From positions 8,060,001 through 8,124,000 of the forward strand of contig OY987243.1 in assembly GCA_963920765.1 (NCBI GenBank): a stretch of 64,000 bases of DNA, given 5' to 3'. The translations under genes were made by a program, and so were the position numbers. Positions 24,470-38,298 of this stretch are shown one piece after another (the stretch's first letter is position 1; each line of letters begins with the position of its first letter). The notes under the pieces are model-generated. The model did no database searches. It was given only the letters and a program-made list of their open reading frames with translations, and was not told the DNA's origin. The stretch is from Ulota crispa (lineage: Eukaryota; Streptophyta; Bryopsida; Orthotrichales; Orthotrichaceae).

Positions 24470-26460
24470 CGAGAAAACTCAGACATTACATGCCTAAAAC
24501 GAGCCATGGCAAGGCTTCATCCATAGCTCGATGCCCAATCATTCTTACAAATCGTAATAGACTCGGTAAATTACAAGTAAGTAAAAAATTTGCCGGACCC
24601 TCTCATCGCATGCAGATGTGTGTATACGGCCATTCCTCAGATCATTCTGACTAAAAAAGGAAATTGATTTGCATTTTTTCTTCAAGTTCTTGGCCGTTGC
24701 GGACATAGCCGAGGATTAACCTCTAGGGCGCGCGTACTCAAATTTTGAGGTCACTGGTGAACGTTATCTAGAACGGAACATTCTTAAGATTGATGGAACC
24801 CATTTGCAAATCCTGGCACTACTCACAGTAAGCACTCCCATAAGAAAACACTCTACCCAGGAATTCACATACATTCAAGCCAGTTAATTGATTAATTTGG
24901 ATGATGAAAACTATTTCACAGAACCAGTAATCCAGAGAACTGGTATAATCCCACTTTCCCGTGGCATAGATAGATACAACCCTGTTTGTGAAAACAGAGA
25001 ATTTCATGTAAAATCTCCTGCGACCTTCGCTTTCCCCTGAGGGATACGGAAATGCTGAGAAAATCTGAAAGACCACGAGGGAGATACTGATTTTAAAACA
25101 GAGATCTCACTGGAAGTAAGTAAAACTTCCTGAGATCATTACATTGTTCGGTGAAATTGTATTTGAATCGAAATGCTGCCCTTTGATCTGGAATCTAAGA
25201 AAGAGGCCCCTGGTCACTAGAATTCCCAAATTACAGAATGATAGTTCTTTTGAAAAAACTCATACAAACCCCCGACGTCAAGGTTTGTGTCGTCACGTTG
25301 CCATGCCGGCATCTATCCACGCGGAGAAGGTGTTAATGGCGACGACGTTTAAGCACCGGTTGGAGTATAATTCCAAATTCTACAAAGCAAAGTCATTTTG
25401 GCCTTCATCTTCTGCTACTTTAGCAACTTTCCCAACGAGTGTTTGTCTATGCAGATTGTCTAGATCAAACGGTTGCAGCGTCAAGTCAGGGCCCTAATCA
25501 AAATGTTCACCAATATTGAAATCTCGTGAGAAATCCGCGCCTGAGGATGAGGCTGCCTGGCGGAGTGTCTGCAACTGTCCCCGACCGCCCTGGGTGTACC
25601 TTTCATAGCCATCCTAATTATTATTTTTAGATAAGCTTGTATCTAAATGGCGGATTTCTACTTGTGCAGCTGCTCATTAGGTTAGGCTGGGCTTAATTAG
25701 GGAAGAAACTCAATGGAAGTGAACAGAGGAGACGGGTGTGGAGACGATTCGTTAACTTATTCCATGTGGCAGGACAAGTGAATGCCGGCTAGCAGGAATC
25801 TTGGGAATCCTGGTAGAGGAGCTTGAATTCACTGACTGTGCGCCGACAATGAATTCGTCAGGCTGGGGCTGGAGTCGAACCACATTCTTTGCTCAGAAAA
25901 GTCTCGTATTTTGTTGATAAAACGAGATTTTAAGGCAACGCCGTATACGGAACTAGTCACTGACCAAGCGAACGAAATGGAGAAGTTTGAGACCTTTTCA
26001 TGTGATTGGAAATTTTCTCAAGTGGTTTAATATATCTTCGAAAGGCCTTGACTCAAACGACACTTGTACAAGTAGTCGAAATGAGTAGTGCATTGCAGTT
26101 TTCCATTCAATAGATAAGAACATTGAACTTTTTGTTTCGATTAGTTATTTAAGCAAAAAAAATTGAAAAAATGATTGGCCTTCTGAAGGTTCCACTGTAA
26201 AACAGCAGCTTAAAACTGAGCATTAACGGTCTTTACACTAGGAGAGTGATAAAGAAGAGGAAGAGGTGGGGGGAGAGAGAGGGGACTATAAAAAACTACA
26301 AAATATCATTCAGGGTTTTCGCCTTCTTCATTTCAACAATGTAGTCATGGTGAGCCGTGCTGGTTCACGAGCAATAAAATTGTTGTTAAGGTGATGAAGC
26401 CTCACTACTGCCATAATAGCACTGAGGTGCCTACTTCTAGAAATGAAAATGTTGAAAAGA
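24470..26460. other. Gene-less stretch, possible decayed coding fragment
   Basis: Frames at 24819-25076 (-) and 25144-25497 (+) have no recognised domain. The minus strand over about 25270-25490 reads as protein-like sequence broken by in-frame stops, so an eroded gene is possible. No family could be assigned. Confidence 0.3.
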
Positions 26461-26462
26461 TT

Positions 26463-26545
26463 TAACCCTACACCGCCGAGGGTTTCTGAAAACAGTTGCA
26501 AATGGGGACGTATTCCATCCCCTTGTGCGATGTAGGGTTAAGGGT
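26463..26545. repeat. Short TTAA-flanked inverted repeat
   Basis: TTAACCCTACACCGC and the mirrored GCGATGTAGGGTTAA enclose about 80 bp. TTAA flanks and CCC ends follow the same pattern as the FB-C elements. It may be a miniature relative. Confidence 0.5.
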
Positions 26546-26842
26546 TGGCCAATACTCATGGTTGAGTTCTAATGAACATTAATTTGTGAATACCATTAGG
26601 GGGTTTCAAATATGCCGTTCACCATCAATTTTGTTCACGTGAATGAAATTGGTGAATAATCTGACCAAATCACTTTGTGAACAAGCCACAATAACCTCTT
26701 GAGGTTGTGACATCATATTCATCGGTGAACAAAAACTTGTTCACAACCATTTGTTCATTATTTATTTGAGATATTTGAACCCCCCTTTTGTATGAATCTT
26801 GAAGGGAATGTGGAATGAACACAATTTGAAATTGGACACCAC

Positions 26843-27244
26843 ATAAGGTAGTAACACTCATAAGCGCCGTGTCCCCATGGGCATCACCTGGCACAACCAG
26901 AGACTATTGAATACAAAATCAAATGGTTATTGGTGAGAAAGTGATGGTTATGGGTGATGAAGTGATGGTTGTGGGTGATAGCATGACGGTTTTGAGTACC
27001 CATGTCACTATTTACAAACCAACAAGCCTTGTGATTAGCATCTCTTACATATAGTTCCTACAATTTCAGTGATTTTGGACTTTGAAAAATCTTTGTGGAC
27101 AAATGCTTGCAGTTGAAACCTTGAAATTGATGCCAATTTTTTTGGTTTCCACTTCCTAACTTACGCTATTTTTTTCAAAGTTAGTTAATTGTTTTATCTA
27201 CTCCAAAACCCTTGTTTCCACGCTTATGGGTGCACCTATCTTAC
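26843..27244. mobile_element. MITE-F copy 1
   Basis: Ends TAAGGTAGTAACACTCATAAGC and CGCTTATGGGTGCACCTATCTTA (core TAAGGTAG and CTATCTTA). It shares GATGGTTATGGGTGATGAAG and AACAAGCCTTGTGATTAGC blocks with the copy at 61032. 402 bp. Confidence 0.8.
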
Positions 27245-27707
27245 AAGCATTTCAGAAATTTCAACTATTATTAGTGCCACCACTAAAGACTTGGACAATA
27301 ATGGAAATTCTACCTCTTGGCATTAAATGGGGCATATAGGGTTGTTTTGGGGTATCACATAAAAAACAAAAAAAAGAGCTAGTTCCAAAACTAGAATGGG
27401 AGGTAACATTCTATGCACGTAAACTAGTGCATTATCGATAAGTTGTAGGCTTGTAGCTGCGGTGAAGTACAAATAAGAGCTAAGTTAGACATATTGGTTA
27501 GTCTTACAAAAAAGTTGCTTGAGACGCAACACTTATGAATACAGTTCTCATTGTAAACTATATTATTTTAAAACCATGTAATGGTATCATCTACCGCAAA
27601 GTACAAAGATCCACGCATGTTTGTCTAGATTTTGAAGGGGCATGTAGAAACTATTTAAACCAATCGCAGAATAGATGGTAGCAAATTTGGTAAGTTGTTC
27701 TCATTAT

Positions 27708-27968
27708 AACACCATATTAATTAAATTAGGAAAAACAGTACATTTTGGAACTTCTGAAAGATTAAGGTGATCGATCACCTTAATATGAGCTCCAGCTTTT
27801 TTTTTGGTACACGTGCCCTCACCTAAGAGGAGGAATTTGGGAGGGAAAAAATCTTAGTGTCTCATATTGAATATGATACCTTCAAATCTGGTTTAAAGTA
27901 ACTTTTTGGGTTTAAGATGGAGTACAAAATGGGACCCATGTTTTTTCCAATTTAACTAATATGGTGTT
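27708..27968. mobile_element. MITE-B, TSD TTAT
   Basis: Starts AACACCATATTAATTAAATT and ends TTTAACTAATATGGTGTT. TTAT is duplicated exactly (27704-27707 and 27969-27972). Confidence 0.9.
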
Positions 27969-29021
27969 TTATACAAAAAGATGTGAAGTAGTTGGTTCTT
28001 TGCAAAACAATTGAGACTTACTACGAGCAAAGTCTATAACCAAATTTAGCCAAGTTCTAAATCAACAATTTTTTGTAAGATAAGGTTCTTTCAAAAATCA
28101 TACCAGTGAAATTTGTTGACATTTTTTTTCAGTAAAGTGCTTTGCCTTTTAGTCAGATTTGATATTTCATGCTAGTGACACAACACGTATATTAAACTTC
28201 TCGACAATCTAGCCGACAAGAACCCAAGACATGGTTTCATATAGACAAGAGTGTTAAAATGGACAAGCTTACCTAGTGCATTCATGCAATAATGCACCCA
28301 ATGTACCCACAATAAATGGTGATTTTAATGGAAGTAACAATTAACATACAACACTTCTAACCAGCTTAAGACATCACATCCACCAATCTAAAAAGTAGAA
28401 TGTCAATCATAAACAACCATGCTAAAACACATATTTATCTAAATAAAGACAAGCGCAGTTAATCAATGCAAAATCAAATCTTTATATTATCTTGCAACAA
28501 ATTCTGCTTAGTCCAAAGTTGTCACCATGGAACAACACTAGATTCTAACAGATAGAAACAACATTGAAAGTGTCCAATTAGCCATACACCATTCTAGATA
28601 GGCAACTAGAACAAACCTTCCCGACATGTAACAAACGTTTGCATGTCATTATTGGGGAAACAACTATTATAATGCTCAGTAATCTAAGCATTGTATAAAT
28701 CCAACCTCCAAGCACGCAGGTCAAAATTAGAGGACATAACCATACACTAGCAAGCACAACTTGCAGCAAATGAAAATCAAAATTCATCGCCACTTGCTGC
28801 TGCCAGATCGACAGACATGGCGATACTAGAACCATGACTTAAGATCTGTCATGCTAAGTCATGTCACCGTTGGACTGGTTTTTGCAATCAGGATCATCAC
28901 AAGGAAAGGTAATGCACTTGTGTACAGGCTCTGCATCTCCATCAATGGGATTGTCCTGCATCTTGCAGATTTTCTAGGTTGGGAACTGTGGCGCTTCCGT
29001 AGCATCCGGTCTGTAGCATCC
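27969..29021. other. Gene-less stretch
   Basis: No supported coding region and no repeat family found. An 85-residue minus frame at 28578-28835 is hydrophobic but shares nothing with known families that I can see. Confidence 0.45.
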
Positions 29022-29249
29022 GACACCATATTAGGTAAATTGGGAAAAAGGGTACATTTTGGGACAACTGAGCTCAACGATTTTTTTGTACACGTGTTCT
29101 CACTTTAGAGGAGGAAATTGCGAGGGAAAAAATCTTAGTGGCTCAGATTGAATTTGATACCTTCAAATCTGGTTTTGGGTGACGTTCTCCGATGTAGGTG
29201 AAGTATAAACTGGGATACCCTTTTTTCCCAATTTACCTAATATGGTGTT
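29022..29249. mobile_element. MITE-B copy, variant right half
   Basis: Starts GACACCATATTAGGTAAATT and ends CAATTTACCTAATATGGTGTT. The right half has GGTGACGTTCTCCGATGTAG, shared with the copy at 60191 (GATGACGTTTTCAGATGTAG). These two form a subtype. Confidence 0.85.
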
Positions 29250-29348
29250 AATCTTGCCATTCATTGCTCATTGACAGTGCCGATGGGTTGCTGAGTGCGG
29301 TCCACTTGAAGTGCCATTGGAATCACGATGAGTGAGTGGAACAAAACA

Positions 29349-29468
29349 AACACCATATTCATTAAATTGGAAAAACCGGATTCCCAAGTTGTACCCTAAT
29401 GGTCGGTTTAAGTTGGTCAACTTAATCCCAAAATGTTACAAAATTCCAAATTTAATGAATATGGTGTT
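29349..29468. mobile_element. MITE-B, 120-bp deletion form
   Basis: Starts AACACCATATTCATTAAATT and ends AATTTAATGAATATGGTGTT. Flanks AACA/AGCA match at 3 of 4. The central half of the element is missing. Confidence 0.85.
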
Positions 29469-30088
29469 AGCAGCTATGGAACCAAGTACTCTCTTTGTGC
29501 AGTTGGATGCTTTGATTAGGTGACACAGAATTGTACACTTTGATTGAGGCACCTTACCTTGCAAATTCTATAGGTGCTTGTGAATGCTTGCAAGCGCTTG
29601 CATGGGACCGGTTGAAATTGCGTATTTTAGAGAATGATGTCTCCCCAGCCTGTAAATCAGTCAAGAATGTTCACCATGTCTAGCTCGAATGGTTCAAAAT
29701 CTAGCTCATCACTTGAATTATGTGCCGCTTAGAGAGTTCCACTTGATGTAGTCTAGCAAGAATGGCCTATCAGCAAACTTGAAGGCAAGTTGTCGAGAAC
29801 TCGTTCAATATGATCTGGAGTCTGGTGTCACTAGTAATAGTTAGTAGTGAGATTTGTCTAGATGGGTATGTTTGAGGGGATTTCTATTACCTTTGTCAAT
29901 TTCAGTTATAATGGCAAAATTTATAACAATTATAGTTTGGAGTTGGGACTCCAAGATGTAAGGCATGGTAAATCTTGTAAACCGCACCTAACTCTCCTCC
30001 ACATTCCAAACTTCGATTACTGTAGGTTGCAGAGGAACTAAAACCAAATTGTAAAATGCTCTAACTTTTTATGTAAGAGATTGTTAGA

Positions 30089-30366
30089 AACGCCATGTTC
30101 ATTAAATTGAGAAAACCAGATTCCCAAGTTGTACTTCACTTTAAATCCATCATTTCTCTTCAAACTATTTAAACGCCAGATTCAAAGGTATCAGATTTGG
30201 TCTGAGCCACTAAGATTTTGTCCCTTGCAAATTCCTTCTCTTAGGTGAAGGCACGTGTACTCAAAAAAAATGCTGCTGAAACCTAAAGCTCTATTTAAGG
30301 TGATCACCTTAAACCTAATTTATCCCCAAAATAAACGTTTCTTCCCAAATTAACAAAGATGGCGTT
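30089..30366. mobile_element. MITE-B, minus-like orientation
   Basis: Starts AACGCCATGTTCATTAAATT and ends CCAAATTAACAAAGATGGCGTT. The core is in reverse orientation to most copies (TGAGCCACTAAGATTTTG). Flanks TAGA/TGGA match at 3 of 4. Confidence 0.85.
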
Positions 30367-31235
30367 TGGAGCTTCAATAATATCCTTGTTTGTTGAACTC
30401 AACTATTGAAGCAAAGTTCCACATTCTTGGAGTATTCTCCAAAACATCATCATGTAGATGTTTCTATGTGATGCGAGACTCTAGACATAGAATGCCAATT
30501 TTGTTAATATGACAATGTGCCATTACTGTGGTGTAGATCGGCTGTGCAGCTTAAACCCGAAATGGATTCTTGTCCTGATTTCTGGACTAAAGATTGTGTT
30601 ATTGTTTTTGGCGCTGCCAATTCAACAAAATAGCCGTTTAAGTGTGAAGCATGAACCTCCCTTTTACCCACATCTGTACTTGTTATACAGAATAATAAAA
30701 AACCTGCTTTTGCATCTCATATTTGGCGACCGGAAACAGGCCAATGTAATTGAAACACTAGTGCTTGCAACACATAAAAATATTACAAGTTGTTGCTAGA
30801 TTGTTCTCATTTGTTGACGAGCCAAGCCAGCTCATTGTCTCATCTAACTTAGCTATTGTTTCATCCGACTTAACTAAAAAATTTGCCGTGGCTGAGAATT
30901 CAAAGGTCCAACACTGATAATAACAACTCTGTATTGATTAGATTTATTTGATGATTTCAATTTCGACAATATTTTTGCAATTTCAACCGGTTGACAACAC
31001 ACTAAATGCCAGTTCTCCACAAACCCTGGTCTGGCGCTTCATTTGCAGTTAGGTTACACCAAGAGGTGCCCAAGTGAAATTCAAAGACCACACACATGAC
31101 TACTGCCTGAGTGGCACCTGGCCAGTTCTCAACTCTGACACTGTTGGCACCAAACCCCAAACGTGCATGACCTTGCGGTGACCACGTTTCAGAATTTGAT
31201 TGCTTTCACTCCCTCAACCGGAGAAGAATATTTAA

Positions 31236-32635
31236 CCCCTAAATGCCTGAGGCACTAAATTCTGGTGGTTTTTGCATTAGAATTTGGTGCCTAAGGCATT
31301 TAGGGGTAACCCCTAAAGGTCCAACCAAGGTTATTTTTTGGATTTCCTACTAATGGTTGTGTAGCATTTTTTGAAAACAGTTGTAGCTTGCAGGCTCCAT
31401 CCCTATTTTTGGTTGGAGTTGAAAGTGGCCCCTATGCATGGATTTTTGCAGCATCATGGGACATTTTTTGTAGGCAAAAAATGTTCATTGGCCTCTTTTT
31501 GAAAATATCCAAATAACCATTGGCATTGTTTAATTATTGCATGAAATTGGATTAGACAATACCTCAAATAATTTTAAAATGATGGCATCAATTTTCAATT
31601 TGATAAGAATTTTATGAAAACCTAGGTTACAATGCAATTCTCATTATTGCAATCTAGCATTTTTTGAAAATATTCCCCCTTTTTTTCTATAGGCTTGAAG
31701 GTCACCTTTTTTTATGAGGCAGTTGGATCTTAAATTGCCCAAAAAAAAAAACTTTGGACCAAACTATTCCTTTGGGGGACAAATGGGATTTTGGGCATGC
31801 ACTTACAACTAAACTTCTTTGTGTGATTTTTAGAAACTTTTATGGAAGATGGGGAATTCAAGGATTTGTGTGGGCGTCTAATTTTTTCCTCATTCCGACA
31901 TTTATTGAAGAAGTTAAAAATGAATTTATGAGAATTTTTGTTTAGTGGGCAATCCAAAAAATTCTTTAAAATTTTCATTTTTTAAAATAAAATTTGAGGT
32001 GAGTTCTTTAGACTTATGTGTATGTGGGAAGCTTTGAATCATTCAATTTTAGTTGATGAGATAAAATTTATGAGAAGTTTTAGTTTGCAAGTAGGTGTGG
32101 AAAATCTCAAAACTATGCCTACACTCAAACTAAAACCTTTCATAACTTTTATCTCATCAATTAGAACTGAATGATTCAAAGCTTCCCACATATACATAAG
32201 TCTAAAGAATTCACCTCAAATTTTTATTTTAAAAAAATGCAATTTTTAAAGAAATTTTTGGGCTGCCCGCCAAACAAAAATTCTCATAAATTCATTTTTA
32301 ACTTCTTCAATAAATATTAGAATGAGGAAAAAATTAGATGACCACACATATCTTTGAATTCCCCATCTTCCATAAAAGTTCAAAAAATTACACAAAGTAA
32401 TTTAGCCATAAATACATGTCCAAAATCCCATTTATCCTTCATAGGGACAACCTTACACCAAAATTAATTGGAATAAGATATGAAGGAAAATTAAATTTGA
32501 ATGGTGAAGTTGACTTCAATGCACAGCTATTCCAAAAAAAAACCTGAGAATAATAAAACTTGTGCCTTCGACAGGGTTTCAAAATAACCTGAAATTTTTT
32601 GAACATCGAAATTTGGTGTTTTGGGCATTTAGGGG
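31236..32635. mobile_element. FB-C copy 1, TTAA-flanked foldback
   Basis: Flanked by TTAA at 31232-31235 and 32636-32639, with ends CCCCTAAATGCC and GGCATTTAGGGG. A nested small hairpin ends near 31305, followed by a second CCCCTAAAGGTCC terminus. The main body, about 31762-32450, folds back around about 32110 with arms of about 345 bp (CTTTAGACTTATGTGTATG against CATATACATAAGTCTAAAG). No transposase. Confidence 0.82.
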
Positions 32636-33706
32636 TTAACATAAACCTGAAATTTTTCCATATTATACTCGAGGAGGCCTTTAAAGTGGCAGCCAGTCGT
32701 GAGTTGAGAGCAGGTATGGGGCCATAGCCCATAAGGTACTGATATCTCTGTTTTGAGTGCATAATGAGGGCATTTGCAAAAGAAAAAATCAATTGGAATC
32801 ATGCACACAACAAAATGATCAGTTAAAATTATGTACAGTTGGAAATATCAATTAAAATCATTTCAAAATTGGGTATGCGTGTATGAAGTGTTAAAAAGCT
32901 TTGTTTATACAAAATTTGTCACAAATGTTTCAAAATATGGTACAGTTATTTTTGATTTGTTAGAAAGGCTCTAAACCAAAGTAAAAAATGATTTTTCAAG
33001 TCACTATCACCATACACAACACAAATGTACATTGGACGGTGCTACTTTTTGCCAAGTGTGCAATATGTTCCTTTGCATTCTAAGTATCATTAATAACTAC
33101 CAATTTTGTAATGTATCTTTCCACATTTTGTGCCTCATCAATAACAATGACATATTGACATTGTTTTGATTTGGCTTTGGGACTCCTAACACATTCCTTG
33201 TAAAAACATACTCACAATCTGCACCTTCTTGTGTTGAGTTCAAACTAGACTGAAGGCGCTAATGACCTAAAGCTGCATAGCAAGAATATTGATTTGTATG
33301 CCTGAAATAGATTTGAGTTACATTATCCATGTGAACAGCATCCGGGTTCATCATACCTCTTCAAAGCACTATTACTCTAATGTAATTTATTCTTCCTTGG
33401 CTCCTGGGCAAAACCCAATAAACAAAAGGGAGGTATTGTCTAGACTTCAACTTTGGTAAAAGAGCTTCAAAAAGAGTGTTTTCAAACTATTTCTTCATTC
33501 TGTATTTGCAAAATGTTGTAGCCCTTTCAATCAAATTTTGGTGGTTCAAAATAATAACATTTTTTGCAAACGGAATATAGCGCTTTACATACTATTTGTG
33601 TCTCTCTACAATTTGCTTTGTGATTACATTCCTATGTATACACAAGAAATGATCTTTGCATTGATCTTCAAAAAATACACCAGAGTGCCAACATATGTGT
33701 GCAAAC

Positions 33707-34066
33707 CATGGTTGTTGCATTGGACCACCCATCCATCTGCTCACATGTTTGCCCAAAGTGCCCAAGTGAGCTCATGTTTATTTGATATAGTCAACTCATG
33801 ATTAATTTCAAAAAATGATAAAAATAGCTTACTTTGTACTTGTTAAAGACACTCTCTATTGCCAATATAAAGTCAACATGTGGATTTAAAGCCATATCAC
33901 ATAGTAAAAATGAAAAATAGTAATTTAATTATTTCATATTTATATTAAAAACCCCTAAAAAAATCCTAAAATGCAACATTGGACGGATGCATCCATCCGT
34001 GCTATCCAAAGTGCCCGTTTGCTTGTCTTGTCCAATAGCCAAATCTTGTCCAAAGTAATAGTTATG
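33707..34066. mobile_element. MITE-E copy 2, perfect 8-bp TSD
   Basis: Starts CATGGTTGTTGCATTGGACC and ends AAAGTAATAGTTATG. GTGCAAAC is duplicated exactly at 33699-33706 and 34067-34074. Confidence 0.92.
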
Positions 34067-34398
34067 GTGCAAACCAATGTTGCAAAGGGCTTTTGTCAAA
34101 ATAGGATGTCTAGGTGGAAAGTTTTGATTTTTGTCTCATCCAACATAAGTTTGAATGAGCTAGTTTGCATACGATTCTTGCAATTGATGTTAAAATATGG
34201 CACACCCTTTGCATATGTAACCTTGAAAGAGCTCCACCTTTTTCAATAAAACAAAGGCCAAAGATACATTATTTTCAAGTAATGCTTTCATTTTCTAAAG
34301 AAACTAAATTGTAATGTCAAAACTCCCCACATCAATGGTCACACCAACATCTATTTTTTTGCATTGAAAACTTGCATGATTTAAGAGATTGCGCTTCT

Positions 34399-34722
34399 AT
34401 CCCCATATTCATTAAAATGAGAGAATTGCAAGAAAATAAGAGGTCCTAGTACTTCTTTTTTATTTTTATAAGAGATTCACAAACTAAAATTGAAAGGTTT
34501 AAGGTCAATTTGACAAAAGGTTTTAGGTCAATTCAGCTCAATTTGAGCTGGATTGACCTAAAAAACCTTTTAGTTTTAGGTCGTGAAAGGTTTTAGGTCA
34601 ATTTGGAAAGAATTTTGACCTAAAATTGAAAGATTTTAGGCCAATCCAGCTTGATTCAACCTATATAATCAAATTCATCCTCTCATTTTAATGAAAAATC
34701 TCATTTAATGAAAATTGGTGCT
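34399..34722. mobile_element. MITE-B, ACCTAAA subtype, eroded ends
   Basis: Left ATCCCCATATTCATTAAAAT and right AATGAAAATTGGTGCT. The interior has repeated GGTTTTAGGTCAATT blocks, like the copies at 14703 and 40104. No clean duplication. Confidence 0.65.
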
Positions 34723-35570
34723 TTTAGTTGAACTTTGACCTAAATCAACATGGTTATTTTGAAACGTCGCCATTCTCTCATTTTAACCCTTAAATTTGCA
34801 TTGACTTAAATTGGGTCAATTGGTTTTTAGCAATGCCATTTATGACCTTAGGAATGTGAAGAGTTACTTGAACTTTGTCTCATTTGAAAGATAAACAAGT
34901 TGGCTATGTAGGGGTGTTTTCAAATTTAGAAGAAGAGTCACCATTGAATTTACAGGAATTTTCAAATCATGGGTGGTCTTGGAGTTGTAGTGTTAAATTT
35001 TGGCCCTAGATTTGTGAAAGTCTTCAATTTTACTCACAGTTTTTGAAATTTAAGGGTAAAGTGGTCATTATTGCAAGACCACTTTCTCACTCATTTTTTA
35101 CCCTAAAATACAAGACTTGTTTCTATGCGTGTGGAACTTGATTACCTTGAAATTGAGCATAAGATGCCAACTTTTTAAAATGTTATCCAAAACATTGGTT
35201 TCCTTGTAGTACCATTTACATTTTTGTTATAATCTTCCAATCAAACCCTTGGATTGAAACCAAATTTTGCAGAGATGATAAGGACTTGGCTTTTTATAAG
35301 ATCTTACGGTTACATTGGCCTAAAAATGACTCATCATTCTTTAAGCTTCTCCCTTTCATAACTTACAAAATTGAGGTCCAAAACACCTTCAAATTGGCCG
35401 AAAATTTTAAGGGTTAATGAACATGAGGTTTTCTACTTTTTTGCCTATGTAAACTCCAACTTTTAAATTTTGAAACATATTTGGTGCCATTTCTCAAATT
35501 TTCATGAACTAGAAGAGCACAATTAAGATGTGATAAGAATGTACCATCAATAAGCAATGTTTTGTAAGGT
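34723..35570. other. Gene-less stretch
   Basis: AT-rich, no supported coding region. A 61-residue minus frame at 35414-35599 overlaps the MITE-E end and is not credible. Confidence 0.5.
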
Positions 35571-35578
35571 GTATTTAT

Positions 35579-36261
35579 TGTGGTTGTTACTTTGGGCAAG
35601 ATTTAGCTATTGAACAACATAGGTAGACGCACAAAACAAATAGCATTGACAAACATGTTTGTCCCCTTGTGTTTTTAAGGGCATTTTTAGGATTTTTGAC
35701 CTAATCTAGGAAGAGTCAAATCAACAATTTTCATTTTTAGTCCTTGATATGGTTTTAAATCCACATTTTGACTTCATATTAGCAACAATGAGTGTCACCA
35801 ACATGTAAGGTAGGAGCACCCATAAGCATCAATCTAAGGGTTTTGAACATGATGACTATTAATAAACAACAAGCAAATGATAGGATCCTATTAGGAATAG
35901 AAAAGAAATGAGTTTGCACTTTCAAATGTATAATTTGGATACTTGGAGAATAAGTAGTGAATTTTTAAAGAGCAAACTACCATTGCACCCATAACCACTT
36001 TTAAGATTTCATGTTCACATGTTGTACATCCTTGTCATTACATCTATTCACTTCCATAGATTTTCCAAGATTTCAGAGGTGACGGTTATGGGGACACTAA
36101 TGCTTATGGGTGCTCCTACCTTACAAAGTAAGTTTTTTTTGTCATTTCTTTTTATTGAAGCCAATTATGAGTTGACTACACTAGATGGGACCATGTGCTC
36201 AATTGGAAATTTTGAGAATACAAGCAAGGAGATATACGGGCAATCCAATGTGACAACCATG
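35579..36261. mobile_element. MITE-E copy 3, split by MITE-F
   Basis: Outer ends TGTGGTTGTTACTTTGGGC and GTGACAACCATG. Flanks GTATTTAT and GTATTTAC match at 7 of 8. Removing the inner element leaves 363 bp, the standard MITE-E length. Confidence 0.9.
35805..36124. mobile_element. MITE-F copy 2 nested in MITE-E
   Basis: Ends GTAAGGTAGGAGCACCCATA and TATGGGTGCTCCTACCTTAC. Comparing the interrupted MITE-E with copies 5 and 6 places the insertion at a TA. 320 bp. Confidence 0.88.
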
Positions 36262-38298
36262 GTATTTACTATAATTTCATACCAAGGAATTTAATTCCTT
36301 TCAACCACAAACAATGTGGTTTATGCTACCTTTCAACATAGATGATTTTCACAAAATGAAACAAAAAATTGAAGCATTGGAATATCTATTGCTAATTGTA
36401 ATATTGAAATTTATGATTAGCTTTGCAAAACACAGTAGCTAGCTAAGATTTAATTTGTTGATGGAAAGTTAAAAATAGTTAAAGTTTGTGATTCAAGGTT
36501 AAATGTAGTTTAAATAATATTTCATTTAAGAAAGATAATGACAAAGTAAAGATAAACATTTATAATCAAGACCTTCAAATTAAGGGATTTTGTGCATAAC
36601 CCCCATGGACAAGGTTCATAATTAAAACCCATTTGTGAATCATCCATAAATGCAATCCCATGCAAATATCATAATTCTATCAAAGAACATAAAAAGGATA
36701 ATAGTGTAAAGGTCACTTAATGCATAACACTCATTGGTTATAGTTTTTAATATTAGTCTTTGTGCACAATAACCAATGACATTTCTATGGTAATAATCCA
36801 TAGCAATTATCATTTCTAATTATTCTTTAATGTTGTATCAATACAACAAGGCAATAATTTGGCAGTAAATTGGCAATCATGTAACAATGCATTAGTTTCA
36901 TAGTTCATTTTATTTAGTTAATCACATATAGCCAATTTGATTGAATTCCACACAATACCACAATCTATCTTAGCACTTCTAAGGTCTATCCAAAAAGGAT
37001 TTAGATTAGAGTTAATTAATCTAGCATTCTTTTATAGATCATAGTCATACTTATTTTATATCATGTAAATTAGTTAATCACTCTGACTTTTAGAAATAAT
37101 CTTATTTTGTCATTCTAGCACTCTATACTAATAAATTGATTAGTCAATACTTATAAATCAATTAGTCCATATTTTCATCAATTCTTGTAACATTCCATTG
37201 TATTTATTTTTTCTTGCTTTAGTTTTTCAACAATAGACTATCTTGTAATCACTACAAGGATAAATGTTCAATTTTGTATTATTGCCTTATGTTCATCTTA
37301 AAGTAATTTGCAATTCCCTTAAAATTTTATTTGGCTATCAACTCTTGCACTACATTTTTGACTATATCTTTTTTTATCTTCCAATTATCAAATAATCATG
37401 CTCATGCAAATATATCCTCTCAAATCATAACTAAAGTTTTTCATTTAGACTAACATCACATTAGTTTTACATCCGCATAAATTCAAACTCAAATTATAGT
37501 TACTTTTATGAGTTCATTGACTCTATTTAGATTTTCATATGCATTCAATGGCTATAATCCGTAGCCACTCCAATATTATTCACACTATTTCTTTTCAAAA
37601 CATTTTACCTCATCAAATTAAATCATAAATTTGCATTTATTTTAATTTCCTTATAAAAATTAACATTAAATTTTTTCTTCAATTTAAAATCACTTGTTCA
37701 AATTTACACACAATCATTCATAGAATCTCTACAATTAACTCTTTATCAATTGCCTCAAGCATTCACCTACTCTAAATACTCACACACATCATTTGTTAAG
37801 TGATCTAACAATAAGTTGAAAAAACAATTTCTTTAAGTTCACTCACATTATCTATTATCTTTTATTTACAATTAACTTGATATTATAATCTAACTATCTG
37901 CAAGTTATTTTTGTACATCTATCAATTAATATCTTGGCAATAATTTTAAGCTCTTAGCCACTATGAGACATATCAACTACCCATAGCCATTAACTTACAT
38001 TTAATTAACTACTTAAGCCTTTAGGCTGTGCTGCCCACAAGCTGGCATTCAAACACTCTAACTATAGCTACAACTCTCAAGCATTGAGATAACAACTAGC
38101 TATAGCCTCTATCACATAATTAAAGCACTCAATCAAATTTATTCCCTAGAAAACATTAGCCTTGTTTCTAACAAGTATAACTCAAAAATCACAAAAAATA
38201 TCAAACTTCAATCTATTTGATTAGATGCACACATATTAATATTTTTTTGTAATCAAAATTTTAGTGTTCATCAAATATTATCTATGTAAAATTTTAAA

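Noticed and set aside
25860-25890. tRNA-like TTCGACTCC segment on the minus strand
   Set aside because: The T-stem does not pair fully and no D or anticodon arm can be placed beside it.
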